NCBI GenBank assembly: GCA_903915625.1
Contig: CAIWTN010000193.1
Location: 1-46,200 of the forward strand
Reading direction: 5' to 3'
Source: an uncultured Pseudomonadota bacterium
GTDB lineage: Bacteria > Bdellovibrionota_B > Oligoflexia > Oligoflexales > CAIYRB01
DNA length: 46,200 nucleotides
Shown: piece after piece, positions 1 through 8,032 of the stretch
Layout of the letters: each line of letters begins with the position of its first letter
Numbering within the stretch: the first letter of the stretch is position 1
Notes under the pieces: generated by a model
What the model was told of the DNA's origin: nothing
Seen by the model: the letters and a program-made list of their open reading frames with translations, nothing else
The model's database searches: none
Program-made: the position numbers and the translations under genes

Positions 1-17
1 AACAAAAGGAGTTCTTT

Positions 18-251
18 ATGAAACTTTCTTCTAACAAAATCGTATCGACCGTTCGCCTCGTCATCGCCAGCACCTCCCTCATGGTTACCGTGTCTTCAGC
101 TGCCATGGCTGATCAATTAGAGTACTGCGACCAAATTTTCTCGGGCGGTGACTCTGCTTATGTTCCTTGTGTCTCCGGAGTTGATCAAGGCAACGGCCAA
201 GTTGTTGTATACGACAACAATGGCAATATTGTTCACGTAGAGTCGAAGTAA
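18..251 (+). CDS. small secreted protein, unknown function
   Basis: A 77-residue protein with a clear Sec signal peptide: basic N-terminus, hydrophobic run at about residues 13-27, and likely cleavage after the A-M-A at 28-30. The mature part of about 47 residues is acidic and polar, has two Cys (in EYCDQ and VPCVS) that could form a disulfide, and ends in a G/N/V-rich stretch. The ATG follows a strong AAAGGAG at positions 4-10. I do not recognise a family. It sits alone and is followed by its own terminator, so it is probably monocistronic and exported to the periplasm or beyond. Anything upstream lies outside the window. Confidence 0.75.
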   Translation: MKLSSNKIVSTVRLVIASTSLMVTVSSAAMADQLEYCDQIFSGGDSAYVPCVSGVDQGNGQVVVYDNNGNIVHVESK

Positions 252-297
252 TCCTTACAGCCCCTAACACTTAGGTCGTTTTACTAAGTGAAAGTTA

Positions 298-351
298 GGC
301 CCACGAGCTAGACGTCGTCAACCATACGGCTCTAGTTTGTGGGCCGTTTTA
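298..351 (+). terminator. Rho-independent terminator of the small secreted protein gene
   Basis: GGCCCAC at 298-304 pairs with GTGGGCC at 339-345, and the stem continues inward (305-312 with 331-338, using two G-U pairs) to about 15 bp around an 18-base loop. It is followed by GTTTTAAT. It lies about 45 bases after the stop codon. Confidence 0.75.
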
Positions 352-442
352 ATCTCGTGAATTTTGTCGGCGTTATAGTCTGACGGCGTCTGGCCTCGGC
401 CTCATAACTTGCACGCTAAGCTGACAGATATTCCCGCGTTTT

Positions 443-1687
443 TTACACATTGAGTTCATCGGCGTCGCGCAGTTTAGGAAATTTCCAAGCCCAAAGTGCG
501 ACCACTACGAGCGTGCCTAGTCCACCAATGATGGTGGCGGGAATAGCTCCCCACCAGTTGGCGGTCATTCCTGACTCAAATTCACCGAGCTCATTAGATG
601 CTCCGATAAATACTTGATTTACAGCACTGACGCGGCCGCGCATCGATTCTGGTGTGCGCAACTGAACCAAAGTCTGACGCACATACACACTGATCAGATC
701 GGCAGCTCCGATGATGACCAGCATGCTCAGTGACAAATAAAAGTTTGTCGATAAGCCGAAAACACAAGTTGCTAAACCAAAGACAAAAACTCCCGCCAGC
801 ATCGATTTGCCAGCTCGTCTTTTGAGGGGGCGAAAGGCCAGGAAAATAGCCATGGCAGCGGCTCCCACAGATGGAGCACTGCGCAAGATACCAAGTCCAA
901 GTGGCCCAACATGAAGGATGTCGCGTGCATAAACTGGTAGTAGGGCCACGGCACCGCCTAGGAGCACGGCGAATAGATCCAGGGATATCGCCCCGAATAA
1001 TATTTGGTTGGCACGGACATAATGGACACCCGCTAGTAGCCTTTGCCAGCGTGTTCCGCTGTCGTCGCGTTTTGGGACAAAGCTTTGTCGGCGGATCAAC
1101 AAATTACTCACTAAAGCCAGCCCAACCAAGGCCCCAAAGGCGCTGTAGACGAGGGCTGCACCATCTTTCCAACCGAATATGAACCCACCCAGGGCAGGGC
1201 CTAAAATGGTTGCTACCTGCCATGTGGTTGAGCTCCAAGCCACAGCATTGCTGAAGTCTTGGCTTGGAACCAGGCTTGGCAGTAAGGCTTGAGCCGCGGG
1301 TGCCGCAAAGGCGCGTGCGGTGCCGAGTACTAGAAGCACTGCGTAAATAGGATAGACCCCGTAACTGGCAGTCATTTGACTCCGAGTTAACCAGTAAAGT
1401 GCCGCGGCACAAGCAAGTAGGATTAAATTTTGAACGATCAGGATTAATCGGCGATCGACGAGGTCGGCCACATGTCCGGTCACAAGAGCGAGGCTCAGCG
1501 CTGGCAGGAATTGCACCAGGCCTACATAGCCCAGGTCGATGGCTCGGCCCGTGATGGCATACACCTGCCAGCCTATAGCGACGGACTGCATTTGCTGACC
1601 GAGAGTACCGGTGAAGCGCATGAGTTGGAAAAAACAAAAGTCTCGGTGATGAAATGCCGCAAAGGGAGCAGCTTGTGTCTTCGCCAT
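443..1687 (-). CDS. MFS transporter (EntS/MFS_3-type exporter)
   Basis: A 414-residue polytopic membrane protein with about 12 hydrophobic helices. The N-terminal layout (FRFTGT-like entry, a GWQVYAIT helix) and the D-L-V-D-R-R motif in the loop between helices 2 and 3 (about residues 75-80) are typical of the MFS_3/enterobactin-exporter-like branch of the major facilitator family. The family moves small molecules, often siderophores or drugs, by proton antiport. The substrate cannot be read from the sequence. It is divergent from the 903-residue gene at 1779, with a 91-bp gap that must hold both promoters. The start is ATG with a weak AAGAG-type site. Confidence 0.85.
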   Translation of the reverse strand: MAKTQAAPFAAFHHRDFCFFQLMRFTGTLGQQMQSVAIGWQVYAITGRAIDLGYVGLVQFLPALSLALVTGHVADLVDRRLILIVQNLILLACAAALYWLTRSQMTASYGVYPIYAVLLVLGTARAFAAPAAQALLPSLVPSQDFSNAVAWSSTTWQVATILGPALGGFIFGWKDGAALVYSAFGALVGLALVSNLLIRRQSFVPKRDDSGTRWQRLLAGVHYVRANQILFGAISLDLFAVLLGGAVALLPVYARDILHVGPLGLGILRSAPSVGAAAMAIFLAFRPLKRRAGKSMLAGVFVFGLATCVFGLSTNFYLSLSMLVIIGAADLISVYVRQTLVQLRTPESMRGRVSAVNQVFIGASNELGEFESGMTANWWGAIPATIIGGLGTLVVVALWAWKFPKLRDADELNV

Positions 1688-1778
1688 GGTGCTCTTTTAT
1701 CCTAAGTCAGGGCGGGGTCCATGCACTCAACTGCCAGTGTGCCACATCTTTGAGCAGGATCTGTGCTAAAATTGCCTA

Positions 1779-4490
1779 GTGAGTCTGCCTCTCATCCTCC
1801 TCTCCGATGAGGCCTGCATGCGTCCTGTCGATGACGTTGTCCCGCAAAATACTGACCTCCTAGTCTCCAGTACCCCTGAGGGGGGCAACGACGAGCAAAG
1901 AAGGCAGCAAGCCACCCAGTTAGCGCGCCTTTATCGTGGTGCGGCGGCAAATGAGCTTAGTGACTCGAGTAGAGCGCTCCTAAAAGAACTGCTGTTCTCT
2001 GAATTGGGGATGACAGACACAGCTGAATCGCAGCAGAAACAGGTGCCCGTCGCGGCCTCTGATGCAGAACCAATCATTAAACCGGTTCAGGATGAGTCGT
2101 CGACCATGCCGCAGGAGCGTGTTGCTGAGTCAAAGCAGCAAAAAGCGGTCCCTGTTAGCAGCCTTGGAACTGCTCAGCTTGAGCTTAAACTGCGCCAAAT
2201 GGTCGACGCAAATGCAGCATGGTCATCTATGGAGCCGCTGGCGCTTAGACTCTATGCCAGTCAACCGGCCCCGGCTACTGCGGCCCGAGTGATTGAACTA
2301 GCATTTGTTCATGCCACCGAGGAGCGCCTCGAACCATTGCTGCACTGGGCGAAAAAGAATGCGCCGGGATTTTACCGTCATCTGCATCCGACCCTTCGCA
2401 CTCACTTAGTTATAAGGCTTTGGCGCTCAAGCAGCAGCGACACTTTAGCGACGTTGCTGTTCCGGGATCGTGATGAAAACTTTTTGCAGCCAATTGAGAG
2501 GCTATTTCTCTTTCAGAGTATGACATCGGCCAAGGATCCAACGGTTCCCTATTTGTATTTCAGTCGCTACCGAAACGAGCTCCTAAATGCGGTCATGAGT
2601 ATGGGGGGGCATGTTGGGCTGACGTCCTCAGCTTTTTTACTTCGCATCGGGCAGCTGGCGCTAGATTTAGGTTACAACGCGGATGCAGCGCAAATTCTCG
2701 ATGGTATCGGTGCGGATACTCCAGAGCGCGATGATGCATTGCGACTGATGTTGACCTCGACGGTCGAAAAAAATAAAGCTGGTCGCAGTCATCTCGCTGA
2801 GCTGCTTATGGCTGAAGCGACAGGCGAAGGTCGGCTGCAACTTTTGCAAAAATTTCTCGCCGATTCTCGCGGACTGGGAGGATTTAAGGATCGTAATCGA
2901 CCCGCGCTGAATGAATTGCTAGCAGATCCCCTAAGCTGGCTACCAATGGATGTCGCTCTTTGGGGTAAGCTGTCGTCGCTGCTCACTGCTAATCGTGATT
3001 TAGCAGCGCTGTTACCTAACTTACTGGCAGTCTTTCAAAACAATGCTCTGAAATTTCATGCCTCTAATCTCGACATTGCGCTGTGGCAGGGGCCTCTGAA
3101 TATCTCTCCAGTCAATCTGCAGGATGAGTACTGGCGTGGCATTGGCTTGTTACATTTTTATACGGGGACTGGAGCTACGGCTGAGGCAGAGCTCTGGCAG
3201 GCATTAAACTCAGTTAAACGGGCTAAGGAAGAGTCACCTCAACCACTGCCAATTCTATGGAAAGAACTGCACCGAGCTGCTTTTACCTGGGTGATAAAAG
3301 CAACGCATTTGTTAGATGGCGAACGTACTCGGATGCTAAGGCAGCTGCGTGTAGCTGTGCCATTAGAGCAGATTACGGCTGGTGATTTGACTGAATACGT
3401 TGAACAGGCCGAAGGGTCTCCTTTGTCTATCTTGCGAGTCCTCCGTAGTGTTGCCGAACGCCTAAAAGAACCGGTGATCGCTAAGAGGCTTCTGCTGAAG
3501 GGCGCTGCGGCGTCGCATCTGACAAATGTTGACCTTAATCATGTGTGGCAGCTTGGGTTGACCTTAAATGATCATGATTTAGCTTGGCGTGCTGCAACTG
3601 TGTTAAATGCGCGGCAATCGTTAGTGCCCGCCGTGCGGCACGCATGGGAATTTTCCGGTGAGAAGAGGGCCGAGTATGGTTTTTTTGTGCCGACCAAAAA
3701 GCAGGTGCAAGCCTGTTTAGTGGGGATGTCGTCACCTGCTGCTCGTTTGGCTAATGCCTGTTTAATGGTGGGTAGCGCACTGCCTGAATTACTAGCACTG
3801 CTGGATCCTGGAGCAACCGTGACACGGGTAAGCGCGGCACCTCATGATAGTATTGAGGCACGTGTGGATCAGGCATTGAGCAAATTAGATTGGCTTCAGC
3901 CACCACGAAGGCGCTACCGATTCAGTTTCGAAAGTGCATTGGGAGGCTCGCAGCTGCCGGCATTTATGCAGGTGCTGCCCACCAATGCGTGGAGTCTGCT
4001 GACTGCCCGCCTAGCTGAGCGGCTTGGGATCAATGCCTGGGGGTGGCGCCTGAGTCGGTTGCATGCCCAAATTGCCGACCTCATACCGCGACTTGCCAGC
4101 CGGCAAGACCTGCGTCGACACTCTAGTCGGGTCGCTACCTGGCTTAAAGAATTGACGCCTGAGCAACGAGCCGCCTGGCAGGATATGGCCGCATTATCTC
4201 GCGCATTGGACGATCAAACGGCTGCTATTGCCTTAGCCGGTTTCGTCTGCCGATTGGCTACTCTAATTTGCCCGAATCACTATATGGCTCTCACCTCCCT
4301 GCAGTCGATGCGGGTGCAAACTAGCATCATCTGGGACCTGGAGACTTGGCTCCTTGGTGAGTCATACAGTCAAAGTCGTGCCAGTCTAGGCACCGTAACA
4401 CGAGTCCCCGTACCGCATTCGCTGCAGCGTTTGACCTCCATAGTTACACTGCCAGAAAGCGCGACCATGGTGCATGAAGTGCGCAAGTAA
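1779..4490 (+). CDS. large helical protein of unknown function
   Basis: A 903-residue protein. I recognise no family. Residues 1-150 are polar and low-complexity (E/Q/S/P-rich) and probably disordered. Residues of about 150-870 are almost entirely amphipathic helix with many L-A-x-x-L patterns, as in alpha-solenoid scaffolds, but no clean TPR consensus. There is no signal peptide or membrane segment, so it is probably cytoplasmic. The GTG at 1779 gives the longest frame, but no good ribosome site precedes it, and the in-frame ATG at 1818 is an alternative start. It converges on the small envelope genes at 4513-5357 with only 22 bp between stops. Confidence 0.7.
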   Translation: MSLPLILLSDEACMRPVDDVVPQNTDLLVSSTPEGGNDEQRRQQATQLARLYRGAAANELSDSSRALLKELLFSELGMTDTAESQQKQVPVAASDAEPIIKPVQDESSTMPQERVAESKQQKAVPVSSLGTAQLELKLRQMVDANAAWSSMEPLALRLYASQPAPATAARVIELAFVHATEERLEPLLHWAKKNAPGFYRHLHPTLRTHLVIRLWRSSSSDTLATLLFRDRDENFLQPIERLFLFQSMTSAKDPTVPYLYFSRYRNELLNAVMSMGGHVGLTSSAFLLRIGQLALDLGYNADAAQILDGIGADTPERDDALRLMLTSTVEKNKAGRSHLAELLMAEATGEGRLQLLQKFLADSRGLGGFKDRNRPALNELLADPLSWLPMDVALWGKLSSLLTANRDLAALLPNLLAVFQNNALKFHASNLDIALWQGPLNISPVNLQDEYWRGIGLLHFYTGTGATAEAELWQALNSVKRAKEESPQPLPILWKELHRAAFTWVIKATHLLDGERTRMLRQLRVAVPLEQITAGDLTEYVEQAEGSPLSILRVLRSVAERLKEPVIAKRLLLKGAAASHLTNVDLNHVWQLGLTLNDHDLAWRAATVLNARQSLVPAVRHAWEFSGEKRAEYGFFVPTKKQVQACLVGMSSPAARLANACLMVGSALPELLALLDPGATVTRVSAAPHDSIEARVDQALSKLDWLQPPRRRYRFSFESALGGSQLPAFMQVLPTNAWSLLTARLAERLGINAWGWRLSRLHAQIADLIPRLASRQDLRRHSSRVATWLKELTPEQRAAWQDMAALSRALDDQTAAIALAGFVCRLATLICPNHYMALTSLQSMRVQTSIIWDLETWLLGESYSQSRASLGTVTRVPVPHSLQRLTSIVTLPESATMVHEVRK

Positions 4491-4512
4491 GAGAACGTTA
4501 CATAAGAGTACG

Positions 4513-5085
4513 TTACATTAGGAGCCGGGCACCTATGCTAAACCAGAGTTCAGGCCCAAATGATTGGCTGGAAAAGAATGGCCCTATGTACAAGGCAAAA
4601 CCGCCAAAGAGTGTGACTGGTTGCCGTGCTAGCGTGTACTGAATGCCTGCTGGTATCCGAATGCCGAGTCCGTTATCCATCTGCAGACCGAGCCCAAGAT
4701 AAGGCGTCAGCTGATCACGGATCTTCTCGTAGGAATCGCGATCATTTAAACTGAGAAGGCGAAAGCCGTTCCCGAAATAGCGGATGTAATCAGCAGCGAC
4801 CCCAAAGCTAGAGTTCGCCAGACCTAAAGCCAACGTCAGATTCAGTCCGCCGTCCAGAATCCCAACTCTCTCGACACTGAAGCCCGTGGCATTGTAGTTC
4901 CCAAGCTGGATGCCAAGCCCCCACTGGGGACTTGTTGTGACTAGTCCTGCTTGTGGGGAACTTCCAGCGTCAGCCTTCGAGCTGCAAAAAAAAGCTACAA
5001 ACCCTAATGCGACGGTCAAAAGGATGCCTATCAGTGGTTTGTAGGCTACTGATTTCTCTCGTATTGCCGAGCTCGCGCTTGCCAT
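4513..5085 (-). CDS. outer-membrane beta-barrel-like protein
   Basis: A 190-residue protein from the ATG at 5083-5085, chosen because GGGAG lies 8 bases upstream; the open frame continues to 5169 but without a better site. The N-terminus has a long signal sequence (hydrophobic core IGILLTVALGFVAFF, then S-K-A-D-A as a likely signal peptidase I site). The mature part alternates short amphipathic strands with turns (GLGIQLGNYN, LTLALGLANS, YTLARQPVT) and ends in an aromatic/hydrophobic strand, as expected for a small outer-membrane barrel. The start lies inside the end of the upstream gene (40-nt overlap), which suggests translational coupling with the two-helix membrane protein. Confidence 0.6.
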   Translation of the reverse strand: MASASSAIREKSVAYKPLIGILLTVALGFVAFFCSSKADAGSSPQAGLVTTSPQWGLGIQLGNYNATGFSVERVGILDGGLNLTLALGLANSSFGVAADYIRYFGNGFRLLSLNDRDSYEKIRDQLTPYLGLGLQMDNGLGIRIPAGIQYTLARQPVTLFGGFALYIGPFFSSQSFGPELWFSIGARLLM

Positions 5086-5357
5086 GGTTTGTACTCCCAT
5101 TTCTCTGACAGCGGGACTGCGGCAATCATAAGGCCCAAGACTGTAATTGGCAAACCTGGAAGCCACCACGCAGCGCTAGGGTGGTTGAGTTCACGTGCGA
5201 TCATCGTGCAAAAGGCGGCAAACCCCGCTACCACCGCCAGTGTAATCAGGCTACGGCGGGACTTATCTATTAGCAGTCGACTGTAGTAGGAGTCCTTGCC
5301 TCCATCAGAACTGCCCTTTACTGCACTGCTGCCCGATTTGGCTGGGGTCTTGGCCAT
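5046..5357 (-). CDS. two-helix inner-membrane protein, unknown
   Basis: A 103-residue protein with a Lys/Ser/Gly-rich N-terminal tail of about 35 residues, a transmembrane helix at about residues 36-54 (LITLAVVAGFAAFCTMIA), and a second at about 66-82 (LPGLPITVLGLMIAAVP), ending in a basic tail. Start is ATG at 5357 with GAGG 7 bases upstream. It is first in a two-gene unit with the barrel-like protein, whose start it overlaps. I do not recognise the family; the hairpin topology resembles small assembly or accessory membrane proteins. Confidence 0.6.
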   Translation of the reverse strand: MAKTPAKSGSSAVKGSSDGGKDSYYSRLLIDKSRRSLITLAVVAGFAAFCTMIARELNHPSAAWWLPGLPITVLGLMIAAVPLSEKWEYKPWQARARQYERNQ

Positions 5358-5547
5358 GACTCGACCTCATGATCTTGGTTGAGAGCTTTGCTGTTCCACA
5401 TCAGCTTGCTGCCTTATAAGACCCATCGGCATCTTAGGCGGGATGCTAAATGGGCAAATTTTTCCGTGCTGGCATCCAAGCTGTGGCATGGTTACTATAT
5501 TGAGATCTTTCGCTATCCCGCTATCCGTAGTTCCGGAGGTACCAATC

Positions 5548-6597
5548 TTGACCGTAGGCAAAAATTGGCTTGAGCGCCGTCTGTTGGGTTTGGTGATTAT
5601 TATTTTGACTGGTATCGCAGCTCTATCAGGTCAGTCCGGTCTAGCGAGCGGTACTTTGACCTATGGAAGTTTGCGATTTGACAAAAATAGCGTCGATTTC
5701 GGCGAAGCCTTTCGTGGTACACAGCTGACACACCGGTTTCGCTTTACCAACAGTGGTCCGGGACCACTGACTATCCAGGGAGTTCACTCCGCATGCAATT
5801 GCACTGCTATTGAAGTTGAGCGCGGCCGAAAGTATGAACCGGGCGAGACAGGTTTTATTGAGGTAACGCTCGATACTAGTGATTTTGCCGGTAACATAGT
5901 CAAGACCGTCACGGTGATTAGCAACGAAAGATTGTTGCCCGACCGAACTTTGACTCTCAAGGCAAAGGTCAAAACAGAAATTTTTGCCGATCCTCCTTTA
6001 GTTGATTTCGGTGATGTCAGACTTAAATCCGGTGACTCTAGAGTAGTCAGAATCAAGTCTGCACCAGGCAAGCCGCTTGAGGTGTCTGGGCTAGAATATA
6101 ATGAAAAAATCCTTTCGGCCAAAGTGGTGCGCGAACAAGATGATTGGGTCGTGACGGTCCAGCTAATGCCAGAGATTCCACCCGGTTTTCTCAAGGATTC
6201 CATAATTGTTCGTAACAACTCAGCTCACTTGCCGAAGCTAGTTTTGCCCGTGCGCGCGCTAGTTCTGGGCAATATTGAGCTGTCTCCCGGTTACATCGAG
6301 TTTGGTGCATTAGCTTCGACCGAGGCAGTACAGCGCTCGGTAACATTGCGCAGCACGGATACTTACAAAATAGTCAATATGCGCGGCGATATGCAAATTA
6401 ATGGACAAAAAGTTGAGCAGATTGCGAGTTACCTGAAGATTGAATCTCAACCGGCCTCGCAGGACACACAACTCATAAATGTCGAACTAAAAAATATTGC
6501 TAAACAGGCAGGGAGCGTTCGTGGCAAGTTATACATCGAGACCACAGATCCGACGCAGAAAGAGTTGTCAGTAGATTTTTATGCGCTCTTCCGTTGA
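5548..6597 (+). CDS. DUF1573 secreted protein
   Basis: A TTG start at 5548 is chosen because a near-perfect GGAGG (5535-5539) sits 8 bases upstream. The frame is open back to 5443, but the extra 35 residues have no ribosome site and would mask the signal peptide. From TTG the product has 349 residues: a basic N-terminus, hydrophobic helix (LLGLVIIILTGIAALSG), then DUF1573/Ig-like beta domains. The first, about residues 40-145, carries the family hallmarks D-F-G, FTNSG and the CNCTA motif; a second similar domain begins at about 150 (VDFGDVRL) and a third at about 250 (IEFGALAS). DUF1573 proteins are periplasmic or surface beta-sandwich proteins without a known enzymatic role. Confidence 0.75.
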   Translation: MTVGKNWLERRLLGLVIIILTGIAALSGQSGLASGTLTYGSLRFDKNSVDFGEAFRGTQLTHRFRFTNSGPGPLTIQGVHSACNCTAIEVERGRKYEPGETGFIEVTLDTSDFAGNIVKTVTVISNERLLPDRTLTLKAKVKTEIFADPPLVDFGDVRLKSGDSRVVRIKSAPGKPLEVSGLEYNEKILSAKVVREQDDWVVTVQLMPEIPPGFLKDSIIVRNNSAHLPKLVLPVRALVLGNIELSPGYIEFGALASTEAVQRSVTLRSTDTYKIVNMRGDMQINGQKVEQIASYLKIESQPASQDTQLINVELKNIAKQAGSVRGKLYIETTDPTQKELSVDFYALFR

Positions 6598-6634
6598 TAA
6601 GTAATGTCGCGCCTGTTTCCATCTAAGGAGAATC

Positions 6635-6757
6635 ATGATGATCTGGGGTTATATTGTATTTGCTCTGCTGTTTTTGATTGGCCTGGTTGGTTATTGGGTG
6701 GTGACTTGGCCTTTGCGTGATTTAGATCAAATTTACCTACCTGATAATGCCAATTAA
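6635..6757 (+). CDS. 40-residue single-pass membrane peptide
   Basis: An AAGGAG (6625-6630) lies 4 bases before a double ATG. The reading frame encodes 40 residues: a hydrophobic helix at about 3-24 (MIWGYIVFALLFLIGLVGYW) followed by a charged tail with a WPLRDLDQ motif, ending in TAA at 6755-6757. It starts 38 bp after the DUF1573 stop and is probably co-transcribed with it. Length and topology recall small respiratory-complex or assembly subunits (CcoS/CydX-like), but there is no convincing motif match, so function is unassigned. Confidence 0.5.
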   Translation: MMIWGYIVFALLFLIGLVGYWVVTWPLRDLDQIYLPDNAN

Positions 6758-6936
6758 CATCTTTTTTGACGACATTTTGGTAATCCGCAAATAATCATGG
6801 CTTAAGGTTAGCGCTTGCCCACTAAAGCACCTGTCGCTGATTTTTCTGCTTTTGGCCGTGATAACATAGTAACTGCAGCGAACTGCCTGCAAAAGTTACC
6901 CTTCCATCATTTACGTCGGCGACGCGGGAGACATGT

Positions 6937-8007
6937 ATGATCTATCGATCATTCGTGAATGTTCTGGCTACATGCTGTGTCTTTATCACTTTGGCGCAGG
7001 TCCTTTACGCTAAAGCGGTCGATTGTCAGCCTAACGGCTCCTGCACAGTAGAACTAAAGGATGCAGTGTGTGCCGATGGGACGCCGATGTTTGTCAATAT
7101 CACTAATCGTGCCGGCGCCAGTAAGCTTTATATCTATATGCAGGGAGGCGGGGCTTGCTGGGATGCTTTCACCTGCGATTGTCGCAGGGATGGTTATTGT
7201 GGTGGGGGATTTGCTCGCACCTTAACTCGACCTAATCCGGAAGCAGTGCATTCGGGCTGGAGCGATCCTACAGTGCCCTTCAATCCGATTTCCCTTGATT
7301 ACAATATTGTTGAGATTCCTTACTGCACTGGCGATTTGTTTATCGGCAATCGCTTGCAACAATTTGGCAACGCTGAGCATCCATCCCGCCTAAGTCAATT
7401 TGGGTATCACAACATGACAGTGAGTTTGACTCTGATCAAAAAACTTTTTCCAAATCCTGAGAATATTGTTCTCATGGGGTCTAGTGCCGGTGGACTTGGT
7501 GCTGTGTTTAATCTTCATCAATTGAAACGCTTTTACCCACAACAGCCGGTCCAAGTAGTTTCGGATTCTGGTGCGCCGTTTAAACTACCCTTCGTTTCCT
7601 CAAGAGGACTCCAACGACTGATTTCATCTTGGGGTGTTCTCGATAATGTTCCTGATGATTATGGCTTAATATCGCCTGGTGAGTTGGATTTTGCAGGTAT
7701 GCTTCGCTATAACTCTTGGCGCTACCCAGACCATAAATATGCATTTGTTTCGTCATACAACGATTGGGTGATGACCGGATTTTCTATGCTACTAGGTGCC
7801 GAGTTTGGTTATTCGACGATAAGCCGCATGATCCAAGATGTCGCTGCGCATGATTTAGGAGAGAAGCAGAAGGTTTTTTATGTGAGCGGGGATCAGCATA
7901 CGTTTCACCATACCCCTCCGGCCGACGTAGTCGCCGGCCATACTCATCTAGGTGAGTGGATCAGTAAGATGATTAATGGTCAGGCTGAGTGGGCTAATCA
8001 ACTCTGA
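6937..8007 (+). CDS. secreted pectin acetylesterase/Notum-like esterase
   Basis: 356 residues with a signal peptide (hydrophobic run about 8-25, cleavage near A-K-A). The fold is a serine hydrolase of the PAE/Notum family (carbohydrate or lipid deacylation): oxyanion-hole motif YMQGGGACWD at about 67-76, nucleophile elbow G-S-S-A-G-G with Ser183, Asp210 in VVSDSG, and a C-terminal His in the QHTFHH stretch. Several Cys in the first 90 residues (CDCRRDGYCGG) suggest disulfides. Start ATG is preceded by GGGAG at 6925-6929. The substrate is unknown; related bacterial enzymes act outside the cytoplasm. It is monocistronic, convergent with miaB. Confidence 0.85.
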   Translation: MIYRSFVNVLATCCVFITLAQVLYAKAVDCQPNGSCTVELKDAVCADGTPMFVNITNRAGASKLYIYMQGGGACWDAFTCDCRRDGYCGGGFARTLTRPNPEAVHSGWSDPTVPFNPISLDYNIVEIPYCTGDLFIGNRLQQFGNAEHPSRLSQFGYHNMTVSLTLIKKLFPNPENIVLMGSSAGGLGAVFNLHQLKRFYPQQPVQVVSDSGAPFKLPFVSSRGLQRLISSWGVLDNVPDDYGLISPGELDFAGMLRYNSWRYPDHKYAFVSSYNDWVMTGFSMLLGAEFGYSTISRMIQDVAAHDLGEKQKVFYVSGDQHTFHHTPPADVVAGHTHLGEWISKMINGQAEWANQL

Positions 8008-8023
8008 GTAGAGTTCTTCAGAG
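8002..8023 (+). terminator. weak hairpin at the end of the esterase gene
   Basis: CTCTGA (8002-8007) pairs with TCAGAG (8018-8023), then CAAATTTTCT. It overlaps the esterase stop and lies before the convergent miaB stop. The stem is short, so this may be only a weak terminator. Confidence 0.3.
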
Positions 8024-8032
8024 CAAATTTTC

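Noticed and set aside
5086-5169. Longer start for the barrel-like protein at 5169
   Set aside because: It would overlap most of the two-helix gene, and the ATG at 5085 has a good GGGAG site.
5443-5547. Upstream extension of the DUF1573 gene from an ATG at 5443
   Set aside because: No ribosome site, and the extension would precede the signal peptide; TTG at 5548 has a near-perfect GGAGG.
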